Assembly (NCBI RefSeq): GCF_900103735.1
Contig: NZ_FMXE01000016.1
Span: 69,844 to 104,601, forward strand
Source of the DNA: Algoriphagus alkaliphilus
Lineage (GTDB): Bacteria > Bacteroidota > Bacteroidia > Cytophagales > Cyclobacteriaceae
DNA length: 34,758 bases
Reading direction: 5' to 3'
Part shown: one piece after another, positions 1-9,596 of the stretch
How the letters are laid out: each line of letters begins with the position of its first letter
Position numbering within the stretch: position 1 is the stretch's first letter
The notes under the pieces: model-generated
What the model saw: the letters and a program-made list of their open reading frames with translations, nothing else
Told to the model about the DNA's origin: nothing
The model's database searches: none
Made by a program: the position numbers and the translations under genes

Positions 1-240
1 AGAACTTCATTTTTGATGGAAGATGGAGACTTACGTCAGCGTGTTGAATCGGAGATAAAAGTCACTGTCCCCGTACGGGAATTAAAAGAGTCAGCGCTGC
101 AAGAAAAACTTGGTGACTGGGGAAAAGTGCCTTTTGACCTGGGTGAGGCTCCCCTGATCCGGATGGAACTATGGCAGACCGAAAGCCGTCAGATCTTGGC
201 AATCGATACCCATCATGTTATTATGGATGGAATGTCCTTA
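1..240 (+). repeat. Near-identical C-domain segment, copy 1 (partner at 3124-3363)
   Basis: Bases 1-127 match 3124-3250 with a single mismatch (G at 96 versus A at 3219). Weaker but still high identity continues to about base 235, just after the HHxxxDG motif, where the two copies diverge sharply. The left boundary is cut by the window edge, so the true length is unknown. The rest of the two modules is only ordinarily homologous, which points to recent intragenic recombination or gene conversion. Confidence 0.9.
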
Positions 241-3200
241 TGGCCGTTTTCCCAGGCCCTTTCACAAGCCTATCAGGGTGTTGGTCCGAACATCTCGTCT
301 GATAAGAACGCTCTCAGCTACATCGACTATGTCTGCTGGCAGCAGTCTGAAGCTCAGCAAGTCCTCAGAGCCAAACAGGCTGCGTTCTGGAATTCCATGT
401 TTGCAGACGGAATTCCTGCGCTCGAACTTCCCACTGACTTCAGGGAACCTGCCGAAAGAAGCTTTCAGGGAGGAACTCACTCCTTCTTTCTGGATGGACC
501 CCTTTTTGAACAGGTACAACAGTTCTGCAAACAGACAGGCATTACCCCGTTCATGCTCCTCTACTCCGCCTTTACCCTGCTGATCAGCAAATTCTCCCAG
601 AAAGAAGACCTGGTCATCGCCACCACTTCTTCCGGCCGAAACCTGCCTGAGACAGAAGACATGGTCGGCATGTTTGTCAATACCCTGGCCATCCGCAATA
701 CCGTGGACAGCGGTCTTCCGTTCATCAGGTTTCTGGAGCGCACCAAACAGATGTTGCTTGAATCCTTTGAAAACGACGCCTTCCCTTATGACGAACTCAT
801 TTCCGGTCTCCGGGCAAGGCAGTTTGGTGATAATGCGGCACAGGTGATGTTCACTATGTTGAAAGAAGGAGAAGAACTCCTGGCTTTCGGCCAAAATAAA
901 CTGGAAATCCTCCGGTTCAGCGAAGAAACTCCGGCCAAATTCGACCTGACCTTCAGCGGGTCGGAAAACAGCACCAGCATCGGATTTGACATCGTCTATT
1001 CCGCCGAACTGTTCAGCAGGGAAAGTATCAGCATGCTCGCAGAACGTTTTGTAAACCTGCTCCGGCATGCGCTGAGCGCTCCCGAAAAGGCTGTCTCCAA
1101 ACTCCCAATCCTTTTGGATCAGGAAGCGGAGAAGATTCAAAGCTGGAACAGCAACACCGTCGATGTCCCCAAATCCGCACTGGTCCATCAACTCTTTGAG
1201 CAGAAAGCGATTGAGTTCCCCGGCCATACCGCTCTTATTTTTGAAGAAGAGGAGCTCACTTATGAGGAGCTGAATAAAAAAGCCAACAGGCTGGCACATT
1301 GCCTCAGGGAGAGGGGGGTTCGAGCAGAAAGCAAAGTGGGCATCTGCCTGGAGCGTTCTTCGGAACTCATCATCTCTATTTTGGCCGTATGGAAATCGGG
1401 CGGAGCGTATGTGCCTTTGGATCCTTCGTATCCTACGGACAGGCTGGCGTTCATGATTGGGGATTCCGGTATGGAGCTTATCCTGACCCAGGAGTCCCTG
1501 TTGCCCCTGATGGAAAAGGTCTGTCTGAATACCGCTGTGGTTCCGGTAGCCAAAGAGGAGTTAGAACAAGTTTTAGCAGGATATGAGGATTCAAACCCTC
1601 TGTTGGAGAGCCAAGCGGATAACCTGGCCTATATCATTTACACTTCAGGGACTACGGGTAGACCAAAGGGAGCAATGATTGAGCACCGCAATGCTGTCAA
1701 TCTGGCCTATGCACAGCACCAGACACTTACGGTTAAACCTACTGACAGGATCCTGCAATTTGCCTCAATCAGCTTTGATGCTTCCGCTTTTGAGATCCTT
1801 CTGGCACTGACAGCAGGGGCTGCACTGGTAATGGCAAGCAAGGAAAACCTTATGCCGGGAACTCCCCTGAAAGATGTCCTGAATCAAAACAGGGTAACTG
1901 TCGCCGTCTTAACTCCGGTGGCGTTGTACCATTTGGATACCGATCATATCCCTTCCCTGCGTAAAGTCCTGAGTGCCGGTGAAGTACTCCCTTTGACCAC
2001 GGCACGGAAGTGGTCTCAGACCAAGATCCTCTTCAATGCCTACGGCCCCACAGAGATTACCGTATGTGCCACAATGAAACCTATAAACAAAGAGGACAAG
2101 CAGATCACCATCGGAAAACCCATTCCCAACTATAAGACCTATATCCTTGATTCACATGGAAACCAACTCCCTGTCGGAATCCCTGGAGAATTGTGTATCG
2201 GAGGAGCCGGTGTAGGAAGAGGCTATCTGAACAGGCCTGAGCTGACTGCCGAAAAGTTTGTTGTAGATCCCTTTAATCCAGGCGGTAAAATGTACCGCTC
2301 GGGGGATCTGGTACGATGGCTGTCCAACGGAGAGATCGAGTATCTGGGCAGGATTGACCAGCAAGTCAAAATCCGCGGCTTCCGCATTGAGCTGGGAGAG
2401 ATCGAGAGCGCGCTTTTATCAGCAAGTGATATCCGGGAAGCAGCTGTTACAGTACGTCAGGACCATCTGGGAGAGAAGTATCTCTGTGGGTACTATGCAG
2501 CTGACGGGGAGAAGACGGTGGAAGAACTGAGGGGCTTTTTGGGTCAGACCCTTCCCGAGTTTATGATTCCGGCGCGTTTTGTGGCCTTGGAAAGACTGCC
2601 GATAGGGCCTACCGGAAAAATTGACCGGAAAGCCCTGCCTGATCCCGGTGACTCGGTCAGTACAGGTTCGGAGTTTGTGGCTCCTGCAACGGAACCGGAA
2701 AAATCCATTGCCCGTCTCTGGGCACAGCTACTCGGCCTTAACCCGGATTCCATCGGTACGCGCGACAACTTTTTTGCCCTGGGTGGAGATTCATTGCGTG
2801 CCGCACAGCTGTCGGGAAGGATTTCTCAGGAAACAGAGACCGCTGTATCAGTGAAGGATATCTTCTCCAACCCGACGATCGCAGGGCTATCGGAACTGAT
2901 TGCCAAGAGGGAAAGAACTGCCTTGTCGGTAATTGCCAAAGCACCTGTACAGGAAAGCTACCCCTTGGCCTCGGCACAGAAGCGGGTGTACCTGCACAGT
3001 CTGCAGCAGGGTGAAGGTTCAGTGCTGTACAACATGCCTGCGGTATATGAGGTCGGGGGGAGATTAGATCTTGTACGTTTAAACAAGGCCTTTCAACAGG
3101 TAGTGGACCACTTCGCCGCGTTCAGAACTTCATTTTTGATGGAAGATGGAGACTTACGTCAGCGTGTTGAATCGGAGATAAAAGTCACTGTCCCCGTACG

Positions 3201-6200
3201 GGAATTAAAAGAGTCAGCACTGCAAGAAAAACTTGGTGACTGGGGAAAAGAGCCCTTTAATCTGAATAAGGCTCCCCTGATCCGGCTGGAGCTCTGGCAG
3301 ACCGAAAGCCGTCAGTTCTTGGCAATCAATACCCATCATATAATTATGGATGGAATGTCTTATGGTCCCTTCTTTGACGCATTGTCAAAAGCCTATGCAG
3401 GGGAGGTTCTTACTGCTAAATCTGTCCAGTACATCGACTACGCTGTTTGGCAGACCTCCGCAGAACAGCAGGCTATAATTGCTCAGCAGGGCACCTATTG
3501 GCAGAGGATTTACGCCCAAGATGTTCCTGTACTGGAATTGCCCTATGACTTTCCTATGCCGGCCAACCGTACTTATGCAGGGGGTATGTTCCTTTTCGAA
3601 CTCGAACCAAAAACAGTAGAAGGGATAAAGTATTTAGCAGCCCAAACAGGTACTACACCTTTCATGGTGCTCTACTCGGTTTTTGCCCTTTTGGTAGGTA
3701 AATATGCCGGGCAGACAGCAGTAGTGGTAGGCACGACTTCTTCGGGTCGAAACATACCCCAATTGGAAGACATGTTAGGCATGCTGGTCAATACGCTGGC
3801 AATCCGTACAGAATTACAGGGAAACTTGACGTTCAATGCGTATTTGGAGGCCAATAAGAAAGTACTATTGGAAAGCTTCGAGAATGACAGCTACCCCTAT
3901 GAAGACCTGGTAACTGACCTGCGGCAAAATGGAAATTCCAAAATTCCAGTCCGCACGATGTTTACCATGATGCCGAAAGGTGCTGAAGAGATCTCTGTGG
4001 ATAGTAATGTGCTATCGGCAGTAGATGTGGATGGGGTGGCATTATCCAAATTCGACCTGACCTTTAATGGGGTAGAAGGTGCCGAATCAATTGATTTCTT
4101 GATAACCTATCCTTCCGAACTTTTCCATTCTGATACAATCTCGCTGATGGCTGCACGCTTTGAACAGCTTTTGCAGCAGGCAGTTCAGAAACCGGATAGC
4201 CTTCTTCAGGAATTGAGTATCAGGGTAGAAAAAGAAAAAGAATTGGTCTCAGGTTGGAACGATACATATCGAGACTTCCCTACCAGCCAAACCTTATCAG
4301 AATTGTTTGAATCTACGGTTAGGCTTTACCCGGAGAACACTGCACTGGTTTACAAAGATTTGGAAATCAACTATGAAGAACTAGAGCGGAAAGCCAACCA
4401 ACTGGCCTGTGTGCTGATTGACCAAGGCATAAAGACAGGTGATCTGGTTGGGCTTTTATTGACAAAATCCCCCGATTTGGTTGTCTCCATATTGGCAATA
4501 TGGAAGGCAGGGGGTGCGTACGTACCGCTCGATCCTTCCTATCCGACAGATCGATTGCATTACATGCTCGAAGATGCGGGAGTGAGCTTGCTACTTACGC
4601 ATGAAGTAGCACAGACTGCCGCAATAAAGGCATCTGAAGGTTTGCCTATCCTTATGTTTGTTTATGAAGATTTAGAGTCCGATTTATACAAGCCTTCGAC
4701 CGACAAACTGCCATGTGCAGCTTCTCCCATTGACTTAGCTTATGTAATCTACACATCAGGCTCAACGGGCAAACCCAAAGGAGTGATGATTGAGCACCGG
4801 ACAGCAGTCAACCTTGCATTTGCATTCAAGGAAAGTATGGGAACGATTGCTGAACCCAGGATCTTACAATTTGCTTCCATCAGTTTTGATGCATCGGTAA
4901 CAGATCTTTTGATGGCCTTTGCAAACGGTGGGACACTTGTAATCGCCGACCGTGAAAACCTCATGCCCGGACCGGCACTTACCGAAACGCTGAACCGGTA
5001 TCAGATATCCCATATCAAACTTACACCTACGGCACTGGGCTACTTATCTCCGGATGATTTACCGTACCTATACACTGTTTATGCCGGAGGTGAAGCATTA
5101 ACCTTGGAATTAGCTCGGCGTTGGGCATCCAAAAAGAGACTGATCAATGCCTATGGCCCTACCGAAGCCACTGTCAATACCACCCTTCGCCATATTGAAG
5201 GTGATGAAAAGCGAGTTACCCTTGGTCGGCCTCTTGCCAATTATCAAATCCAAATTCTTGACCAATCAGGCAATGTTTTGCCAGTAGGGATGCCAGGTGA
5301 ACTTTGTATTGGAGGAGATGGACTGGCACGTGGCTACCTCAACCGTCCTGAACTTACGGCTGAGAAGTTCATTTCAGATCCTATTAGGACAGGTGGGCGA
5401 TTGTACCGTTCTGGAGACCTTGCCCGATGGCTGTCAAACGGGGAAATAGAGTTTTTGGGCAGGATTGATCATCAAGTCAAAATCCGGGGTTTCAGAATTG
5501 AATGTGGTGAAATTGAAAGTGCTTTGTTAGGAATTAATGGTGTTTCTGCAGCAGCAGTAGTCGCACGCACCGATGCAAAGGATGAGAAGTACTTGTGTGC
5601 CTATTTTGTAGCTAATGAGGAAAAGACCATAAATGAGCTGCGTGGTCTCCTTTCCCGAACTCTGCCTGAGTTCATGGTGCCGGCACGCTTTGTCCAACTG
5701 GATAAGCTTCCCCTAACTGGCAGTGGTAAAACAGACCGCAAGGCATTGCCTGCACCGGGAGAAGATTTTAAAACCGGAAAAGTTTTTATCGCTCCAAATA
5801 CTCAGCAGGAGAAAATCATGATTGAGGTCTGGGCAGCAACATTGGGTATCAGACCTGATGTCATCAGTATGGAAGATGATTTTTTTGCCTTGGGTGGCAA
5901 TTCTTTGAAAGCGGTTGTACTCATTGCAAAAATCCATCAACGTCTAGAAGTTCAGATTCCTGTACAAATGATTTTTCAAAATTCTACGCCTAAGTCTTTG
6001 ATTGATCATTTTGAAAAAGTTGAATCAAATGATGATCAGTTTGATGCGCATTTGATTCCCTTACAACCTACAGGGTCTAAAACCCCACTATTTATTGTTC
6101 CCGGGATTGAGGGGAAATGCTATTATCTGATAGAACTGGCTAAGTCTCTAGGTGAAGATCAGCCTGTTTATGGATTTCAAAGTGTTGGTTTACTCCCAGG

Positions 6201-6957
6201 AGAACAACCTTTTGAAACTGTAGAAGAAATTGCGGCTTACAATATTGGGTTAATGAAAAAGGTACAAACCCAAGGGCCTTACCTGCTAGCAGGCCACTCT
6301 ATGGGTGGTTGGATGGCCATGGAAATGGCAAATCAACTTCTCCGGCAAGGTGAAAAAGTAGCCTTCCTAGGATTATTGGATTCGTATAGCCCTAAAGTCC
6401 TTGCCGACCTGGGTGGCTTCCAAATTCATTCAAAAGAACGAGATATAAACGACTTGCTTATGCTTGTCGAACGGCTCGCAGAATTCTTTGCCACAAATTT
6501 GGATTACCATGAGCTGAAAGAAAAGCTTGACCAACTTGATCATCAAGGACGTCTTTCCCTGGTTCTTCAATGGACCGTTTCAAACGGATTGGTACCGAAT
6601 GCATTTTCTCAGGAAGAACTATGGCAATGGGCAAGGCTGATTGGCACAAATAGTAGGATAAGTTTTAAACCAACGAAAACCGGCCAGATCACTCATCTTT
6701 TTAAGGCAGAAATAAACGGCAGAGAAAACCTAAATATCGCTGATTGTCTGGGTTGGTCTGCTACTTTGCCAAATCTGAAAATCCAGGAAACTCCGGGAAA
6801 TCATATTAGCATGTTGCACCATCCACATTTAAACTCCTTAGCAAATGCAATCAAAGAATGCATTCAAAAAGCCGAAGTTAAACATGAACAGATAATAAAA
6901 AAGGATTCAATGGACGAGCAAAAAAGAGTATTGGAAATCCAAAACAGTAAATTCTAG
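1..6957 (+). CDS. Nonribosomal peptide synthetase, 3' portion (C-A-T-C-A-T-TE), 5' end outside window
   Basis: Large modular enzyme that activates two amino acids, condenses them onto an incoming chain and releases the product. The frame is open from base 1, so the true start lies upstream. Counting residues from the TTG at base 13: partial condensation domain with HHVIMDG at 67-73; adenylation domain about 390-875 (YTSGTTGRPKG near 545, GKIDRK near 870); carrier domain with GGDSL, Ser927; second condensation domain about 982-1400 (HHIIMDG 1108-1114); second adenylation domain about 1425-1910 (YTSGSTGKPKG near 1580); carrier domain with GGNSL, Ser1964; type I thioesterase about 2014-2285 with GHSMGG (Ser2096), Asp2123 and His2264 as likely triad. 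No epimerase or methyltransferase domain is visible. Aligned by eye to GrsA, the specificity residues read about DAFVLAAVCK (aromatic/hydrophobic-like) for module 1 and DATKYGAVNK (not recognised) for module 2. A short charged tail follows the thioesterase. Being the terminal synthetase, it should release the finished peptide. Confidence 0.96.
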   Translation, partial: RTSFLMEDGDLRQRVESEIKVTVPVRELKESALQEKLGDWGKVPFDLGEAPLIRMELWQTESRQILAIDTHHVIMDGMSLWPFSQALSQAYQGVGPNISSDKNALSYIDYVCWQQSEAQQVLRAKQAAFWNSMFADGIPALELPTDFREPAERSFQGGTHSFFLDGPLFEQVQQFCKQTGITPFMLLYSAFTLLISKFSQKEDLVIATTSSGRNLPETEDMVGMFVNTLAIRNTVDSGLPFIRFLERTKQMLLESFENDAFPYDELISGLRARQFGDNAAQVMFTMLKEGEELLAFGQNKLEILRFSEETPAKFDLTFSGSENSTSIGFDIVYSAELFSRESISMLAERFVNLLRHALSAPEKAVSKLPILLDQEAEKIQSWNSNTVDVPKSALVHQLFEQKAIEFPGHTALIFEEEELTYEELNKKANRLAHCLRERGVRAESKVGICLERSSELIISILAVWKSGGAYVPLDPSYPTDRLAFMIGDSGMELILTQESLLPLMEKVCLNTAVVPVAKEELEQVLAGYEDSNPLLESQADNLAYIIYTSGTTGRPKGAMIEHRNAVNLAYAQHQTLTVKPTDRILQFASISFDASAFEILLALTAGAALVMASKENLMPGTPLKDVLNQNRVTVAVLTPVALYHLDTDHIPSLRKVLSAGEVLPLTTARKWSQTKILFNAYGPTEITVCATMKPINKEDKQITIGKPIPNYKTYILDSHGNQLPVGIPGELCIGGAGVGRGYLNRPELTAEKFVVDPFNPGGKMYRSGDLVRWLSNGEIEYLGRIDQQVKIRGFRIELGEIESALLSASDIREAAVTVRQDHLGEKYLCGYYAADGEKTVEELRGFLGQTLPEFMIPARFVALERLPIGPTGKIDRKALPDPGDSVSTGSEFVAPATEPEKSIARLWAQLLGLNPDSIGTRDNFFALGGDSLRAAQLSGRISQETETAVSVKDIFSNPTIAGLSELIAKRERTALSVIAKAPVQESYPLASAQKRVYLHSLQQGEGSVLYNMPAVYEVGGRLDLVRLNKAFQQVVDHFAAFRTSFLMEDGDLRQRVESEIKVTVPVRELKESALQEKLGDWGKEPFNLNKAPLIRLELWQTESRQFLAINTHHIIMDGMSYGPFFDALSKAYAGEVLTAKSVQYIDYAVWQTSAEQQAIIAQQGTYWQRIYAQDVPVLELPYDFPMPANRTYAGGMFLFELEPKTVEGIKYLAAQTGTTPFMVLYSVFALLVGKYAGQTAVVVGTTSSGRNIPQLEDMLGMLVNTLAIRTELQGNLTFNAYLEANKKVLLESFENDSYPYEDLVTDLRQNGNSKIPVRTMFTMMPKGAEEISVDSNVLSAVDVDGVALSKFDLTFNGVEGAESIDFLITYPSELFHSDTISLMAARFEQLLQQAVQKPDSLLQELSIRVEKEKELVSGWNDTYRDFPTSQTLSELFESTVRLYPENTALVYKDLEINYEELERKANQLACVLIDQGIKTGDLVGLLLTKSPDLVVSILAIWKAGGAYVPLDPSYPTDRLHYMLEDAGVSLLLTHEVAQTAAIKASEGLPILMFVYEDLESDLYKPSTDKLPCAASPIDLAYVIYTSGSTGKPKGVMIEHRTAVNLAFAFKESMGTIAEPRILQFASISFDASVTDLLMAFANGGTLVIADRENLMPGPALTETLNRYQISHIKLTPTALGYLSPDDLPYLYTVYAGGEALTLELARRWASKKRLINAYGPTEATVNTTLRHIEGDEKRVTLGRPLANYQIQILDQSGNVLPVGMPGELCIGGDGLARGYLNRPELTAEKFISDPIRTGGRLYRSGDLARWLSNGEIEFLGRIDHQVKIRGFRIECGEIESALLGINGVSAAAVVARTDAKDEKYLCAYFVANEEKTINELRGLLSRTLPEFMVPARFVQLDKLPLTGSGKTDRKALPAPGEDFKTGKVFIAPNTQQEKIMIEVWAATLGIRPDVISMEDDFFALGGNSLKAVVLIAKIHQRLEVQIPVQMIFQNSTPKSLIDHFEKVESNDDQFDAHLIPLQPTGSKTPLFIVPGIEGKCYYLIELAKSLGEDQPVYGFQSVGLLPGEQPFETVEEIAAYNIGLMKKVQTQGPYLLAGHSMGGWMAMEMANQLLRQGEKVAFLGLLDSYSPKVLADLGGFQIHSKERDINDLLMLVERLAEFFATNLDYHELKEKLDQLDHQGRLSLVLQWTVSNGLVPNAFSQEELWQWARLIGTNSRISFKPTKTGQITHLFKAEINGRENLNIADCLGWSATLPNLKIQETPGNHISMLHHPHLNSLANAIKECIQKAEVKHEQIIKKDSMDEQKRVLEIQNSKF
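3124..3363 (+). repeat. Near-identical C-domain segment, copy 2 (partner at 1-240)
   Basis: Second copy of the direct repeat inside the synthetase gene, offset by 3123 bases from copy 1. It covers the N-lobe of the second condensation domain up to and including its HHIIMDG motif. Identity is near complete over the first 127 bases and falls afterwards. Confidence 0.9.
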
Positions 6958-7060
6958 ATATAAACAATTATGTATGTCCGCTTTCTTGCCAGTAGCAAAA
7001 TAAAATAAGGTTTGAAGTTCCAAAAAACGAGCTGTGGACTGTTGACAGTCGTCTGTGGAC

Positions 7061-7117
7061 GATTATCCGCAACTTTATATAGCCTAATCTTTCTTACTGG
7101 CAGGATTGCGGATAATC
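7061..7117. repeat. 12-bp perfect inverted repeat upstream of the outer-membrane receptor gene
   Basis: GATTATCCGCAA at 7061-7072 is repeated in inverse orientation as TTGCGGATAATC at 7106-7117, with a 33-base spacer. No T-run follows, so it does not look like a simple terminator. It lies in the 200-base gap between the synthetase stop and the next start codon, about 40 bases before that start. Just upstream, CTGTGGAC occurs twice around a small ACTGT/ACAGT inverted repeat (7032-7060). It could be a regulator site, a leader structure or a dispersed palindromic repeat. Confidence 0.6.
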
Positions 7118-7157
7118 AAATAAACAATTTTTAAAAACTCAATAGACTATTTCTATT

Positions 7158-9596
7158 ATGAAAAAGAATCTATATCCGCACTCATTATTTGCACTCATAT
7201 TCATTTTTTCATTTGATCATGCTATTGCCCAAAAATCCTCCTCTAGCATCAAGGGAAAAGTGATTGATTTTGACAATAAGCCCATCTTATTTGCCAATGT
7301 GGCGCTTTATGCAGCAGCGGATTCCAGCATAGCAAAGGTTGGGTTTACCTTAGATGATGGAAGCTTTATTTTGCCTGAGTTGGAGATCGGAAAATATTGG
7401 CTCAAAATCAGCTTTGTTGGGTTCAAATCCTACGTCAGCGACCCATTTGACTTGGCAAGAGACGCTGATCTTTCCTGGCTGGAAATAAAAATGGAACCCT
7501 CAGATAATGAGCTTGATGAGGTGGTGGTTGAAAGCCAGGTTCCGTTGTTGGAAATCAAAAAGGACCGCATTGTTTTTAATGTAGACCAAAGTATTAATTC
7601 ATTAGGTATCAGTGCCTTGGAACTCCTTCGAAAGTCTCCCAATGTCTTCATTGACAATTCTGGAAACATCCGAATAATGGGAAGGAACAATGCCTTTGTA
7701 GCAGTAAATGGAAAAGTTTTACTCTTAACCGGTGGGGATCTAGATGCCTATCTTAGAACAATACAATCTGACCAAATTGAGGCTATCGAACTGATCACTG
7801 ATCCAGGAGCTCAATATGACGCTATCGGAACTGCGGGCATACTCAACATCCGTCTGAAAAAAAATGCAGAATTAGGAGCCAACGGATCGTTTAATGCCGG
7901 GTATTCGATTGGCAACAAACCACGTTACAACACCTCTTTGTCAGGTAACTACCGAAATAAATTATTAAATCTCTATGGCTCATATGGATTTACCAGATTT
8001 CAAGACCCCTACATTGAGAAAGTTACTATCCAGCAAAGTGACCAGTTTGTAAATTTGGTTGGAACAGGAAACATTGACCGCAGAATCCATTCTTTGAAAG
8101 GTGGAGTCGATCTTAAATTGTCTCCAAACAGCTTTATCGGATTTTTAGCTCTGGGAAACTTTAGCGATGCATTATGGAACGTTTCCGACCGCGCCGATTT
8201 TGGTAGCCTCCCGGACCGCGTCATCGGCGGGAAGCTTTGGGCCGAAAGCAATACCATTATGGACAGAACAGACCTCTCTTTTAACCTCAATTACCGTTAT
8301 GAAAACGAAAAAGGCACGGTCCTAAACATGGATGCTGATTATGCCTACTTTGAAAGTCTCAAAAACAATACCCAGCCAAACGAAATACGGGATCCTTCTG
8401 GGGAGACAATCATTTCCTCAGTGAATTTTTTTACGGATTCCCCTGTCATAATTGATATAAAATCCTTCAAACTTGACTTTGAGAGGCCTCTCGGGGACGG
8501 GATACTAGGTGCCGGATTTAAATTTTCAGGTGTTGGGTCAGACAATGTTTTCGATTTTTACCAAGAAGTGGAAGGTGAATTAATTCTAGACCCTACCAGA
8601 TCCAATAAATTCTTTTTCCAGGAAAACATCAATGCAGCATATCTCTCTTACACCATCAATTTTTCTGAAAAGTTTAACCTAGCTACAGGTCTCAGGGCAG
8701 AACAAACTCGCTCAATCGGAGATCTCCAAAATGAGCAAGGAACTCAAAGTGAAGTAGTAAATCGGGATTACCTTGACTTTTTTCCTTCCCTTAACCTTGA
8801 ATATGCCGCTAGCAAAATTCACAATCTGTCAATTAGTGCCAATCGAAGAATCAATCGACCTGCATACCAAAGACTAAACCCATTTCAGTTTTTACTTAAC
8901 CAATTATTTTATGCTCAAGGCAATCCATTTTTGCTACCTGAATATGCAACGGCATTCTCACTTGGACACTCTTATAAAAACACATTAAGTTCCTCCTTCA
9001 CCTATAGCCATGTAAAAAATCTCCTGACGGAATTATACCTTCCCGGCGAAGGTGATGTCAGCATTTACACTTATGTAAATCTGGATGATCAATACCAATA
9101 TACCTTTAACCTCACAGCTCCTCTTACCCTAACTGAGTGGTGGGAATCAAATAGTTCACTTACAGCATTCTATATTAAAAACAAAGCTGAAATATCAGGT
9201 GTAAGCTTTGATGAAAATGCTACAGCTTTCACTTTTTCACTTCAAAATACTTTTACCCTGCCAAAATCGGTATATCTCGAATTAACAGGGTTTTACAACT
9301 CCCCAACCCTTTGGGGAGTCAATCAAAGGCTAGGGACAATCTGGACCATCGATGTGGGAGCGAGAAAATCCATATTGAAGGGCTTGGGCTCAATCTCCAT
9401 GTCCGTCTCGGATATCTTTAAAACAAACGTTTGGCCTTCCACAAGTGATTCCCCAATAATTTATGTCAATGAGTTTCGGCAAGATGATACCAGAAGGCTC
9501 TTGGCTTCATTCACCTATAATTTTGGAAACCGAAAACTCAAGAGTTCAAGAAGGAGAGTAACCGGGTTGGAAGAAGAGAAAAGGAGGAGAAACTAA
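7158..9596 (+). CDS. Outer-membrane receptor/beta-barrel protein with carboxypeptidase-like and plug domains
   Basis: An 812-residue outer-membrane protein of the TonB-dependent-receptor type common in Bacteroidota. It has a cleavable signal peptide (about 1-24, ending AIAQ), a CarboxypepD_reg-like beta-sandwich (about 30-115, starting IKGKVIDFDNKPI), a plug-like domain (about 120-235, with DEVVVESQ and ITDPGAQYDAIGTAGILNI) and a long C-terminal beta-barrel of the OMP_b-brl_3 kind. I see no convincing N-terminal TonB box. The gene sits between a synthetase and an exporter and overlaps the exporter gene by one base (TAATG), so a role in uptake or passage of the peptide product, as for siderophore receptors, is plausible but inferred. 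The barrel family is broad, and an unrelated substrate cannot be excluded. Confidence 0.85.
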   Translation: MKKNLYPHSLFALIFIFSFDHAIAQKSSSSIKGKVIDFDNKPILFANVALYAAADSSIAKVGFTLDDGSFILPELEIGKYWLKISFVGFKSYVSDPFDLARDADLSWLEIKMEPSDNELDEVVVESQVPLLEIKKDRIVFNVDQSINSLGISALELLRKSPNVFIDNSGNIRIMGRNNAFVAVNGKVLLLTGGDLDAYLRTIQSDQIEAIELITDPGAQYDAIGTAGILNIRLKKNAELGANGSFNAGYSIGNKPRYNTSLSGNYRNKLLNLYGSYGFTRFQDPYIEKVTIQQSDQFVNLVGTGNIDRRIHSLKGGVDLKLSPNSFIGFLALGNFSDALWNVSDRADFGSLPDRVIGGKLWAESNTIMDRTDLSFNLNYRYENEKGTVLNMDADYAYFESLKNNTQPNEIRDPSGETIISSVNFFTDSPVIIDIKSFKLDFERPLGDGILGAGFKFSGVGSDNVFDFYQEVEGELILDPTRSNKFFFQENINAAYLSYTINFSEKFNLATGLRAEQTRSIGDLQNEQGTQSEVVNRDYLDFFPSLNLEYAASKIHNLSISANRRINRPAYQRLNPFQFLLNQLFYAQGNPFLLPEYATAFSLGHSYKNTLSSSFTYSHVKNLLTELYLPGEGDVSIYTYVNLDDQYQYTFNLTAPLTLTEWWESNSSLTAFYIKNKAEISGVSFDENATAFTFSLQNTFTLPKSVYLELTGFYNSPTLWGVNQRLGTIWTIDVGARKSILKGLGSISMSVSDIFKTNVWPSTSDSPIIYVNEFRQDDTRRLLASFTYNFGNRKLKSSRRRVTGLEEEKRRRN

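Noticed and set aside
262..1299. 345-codon minus-strand open frame
   Set aside because: Lies wholly antisense to the synthetase A/C domains and has no recognisable motifs; a by-product of codon use on the coding strand.
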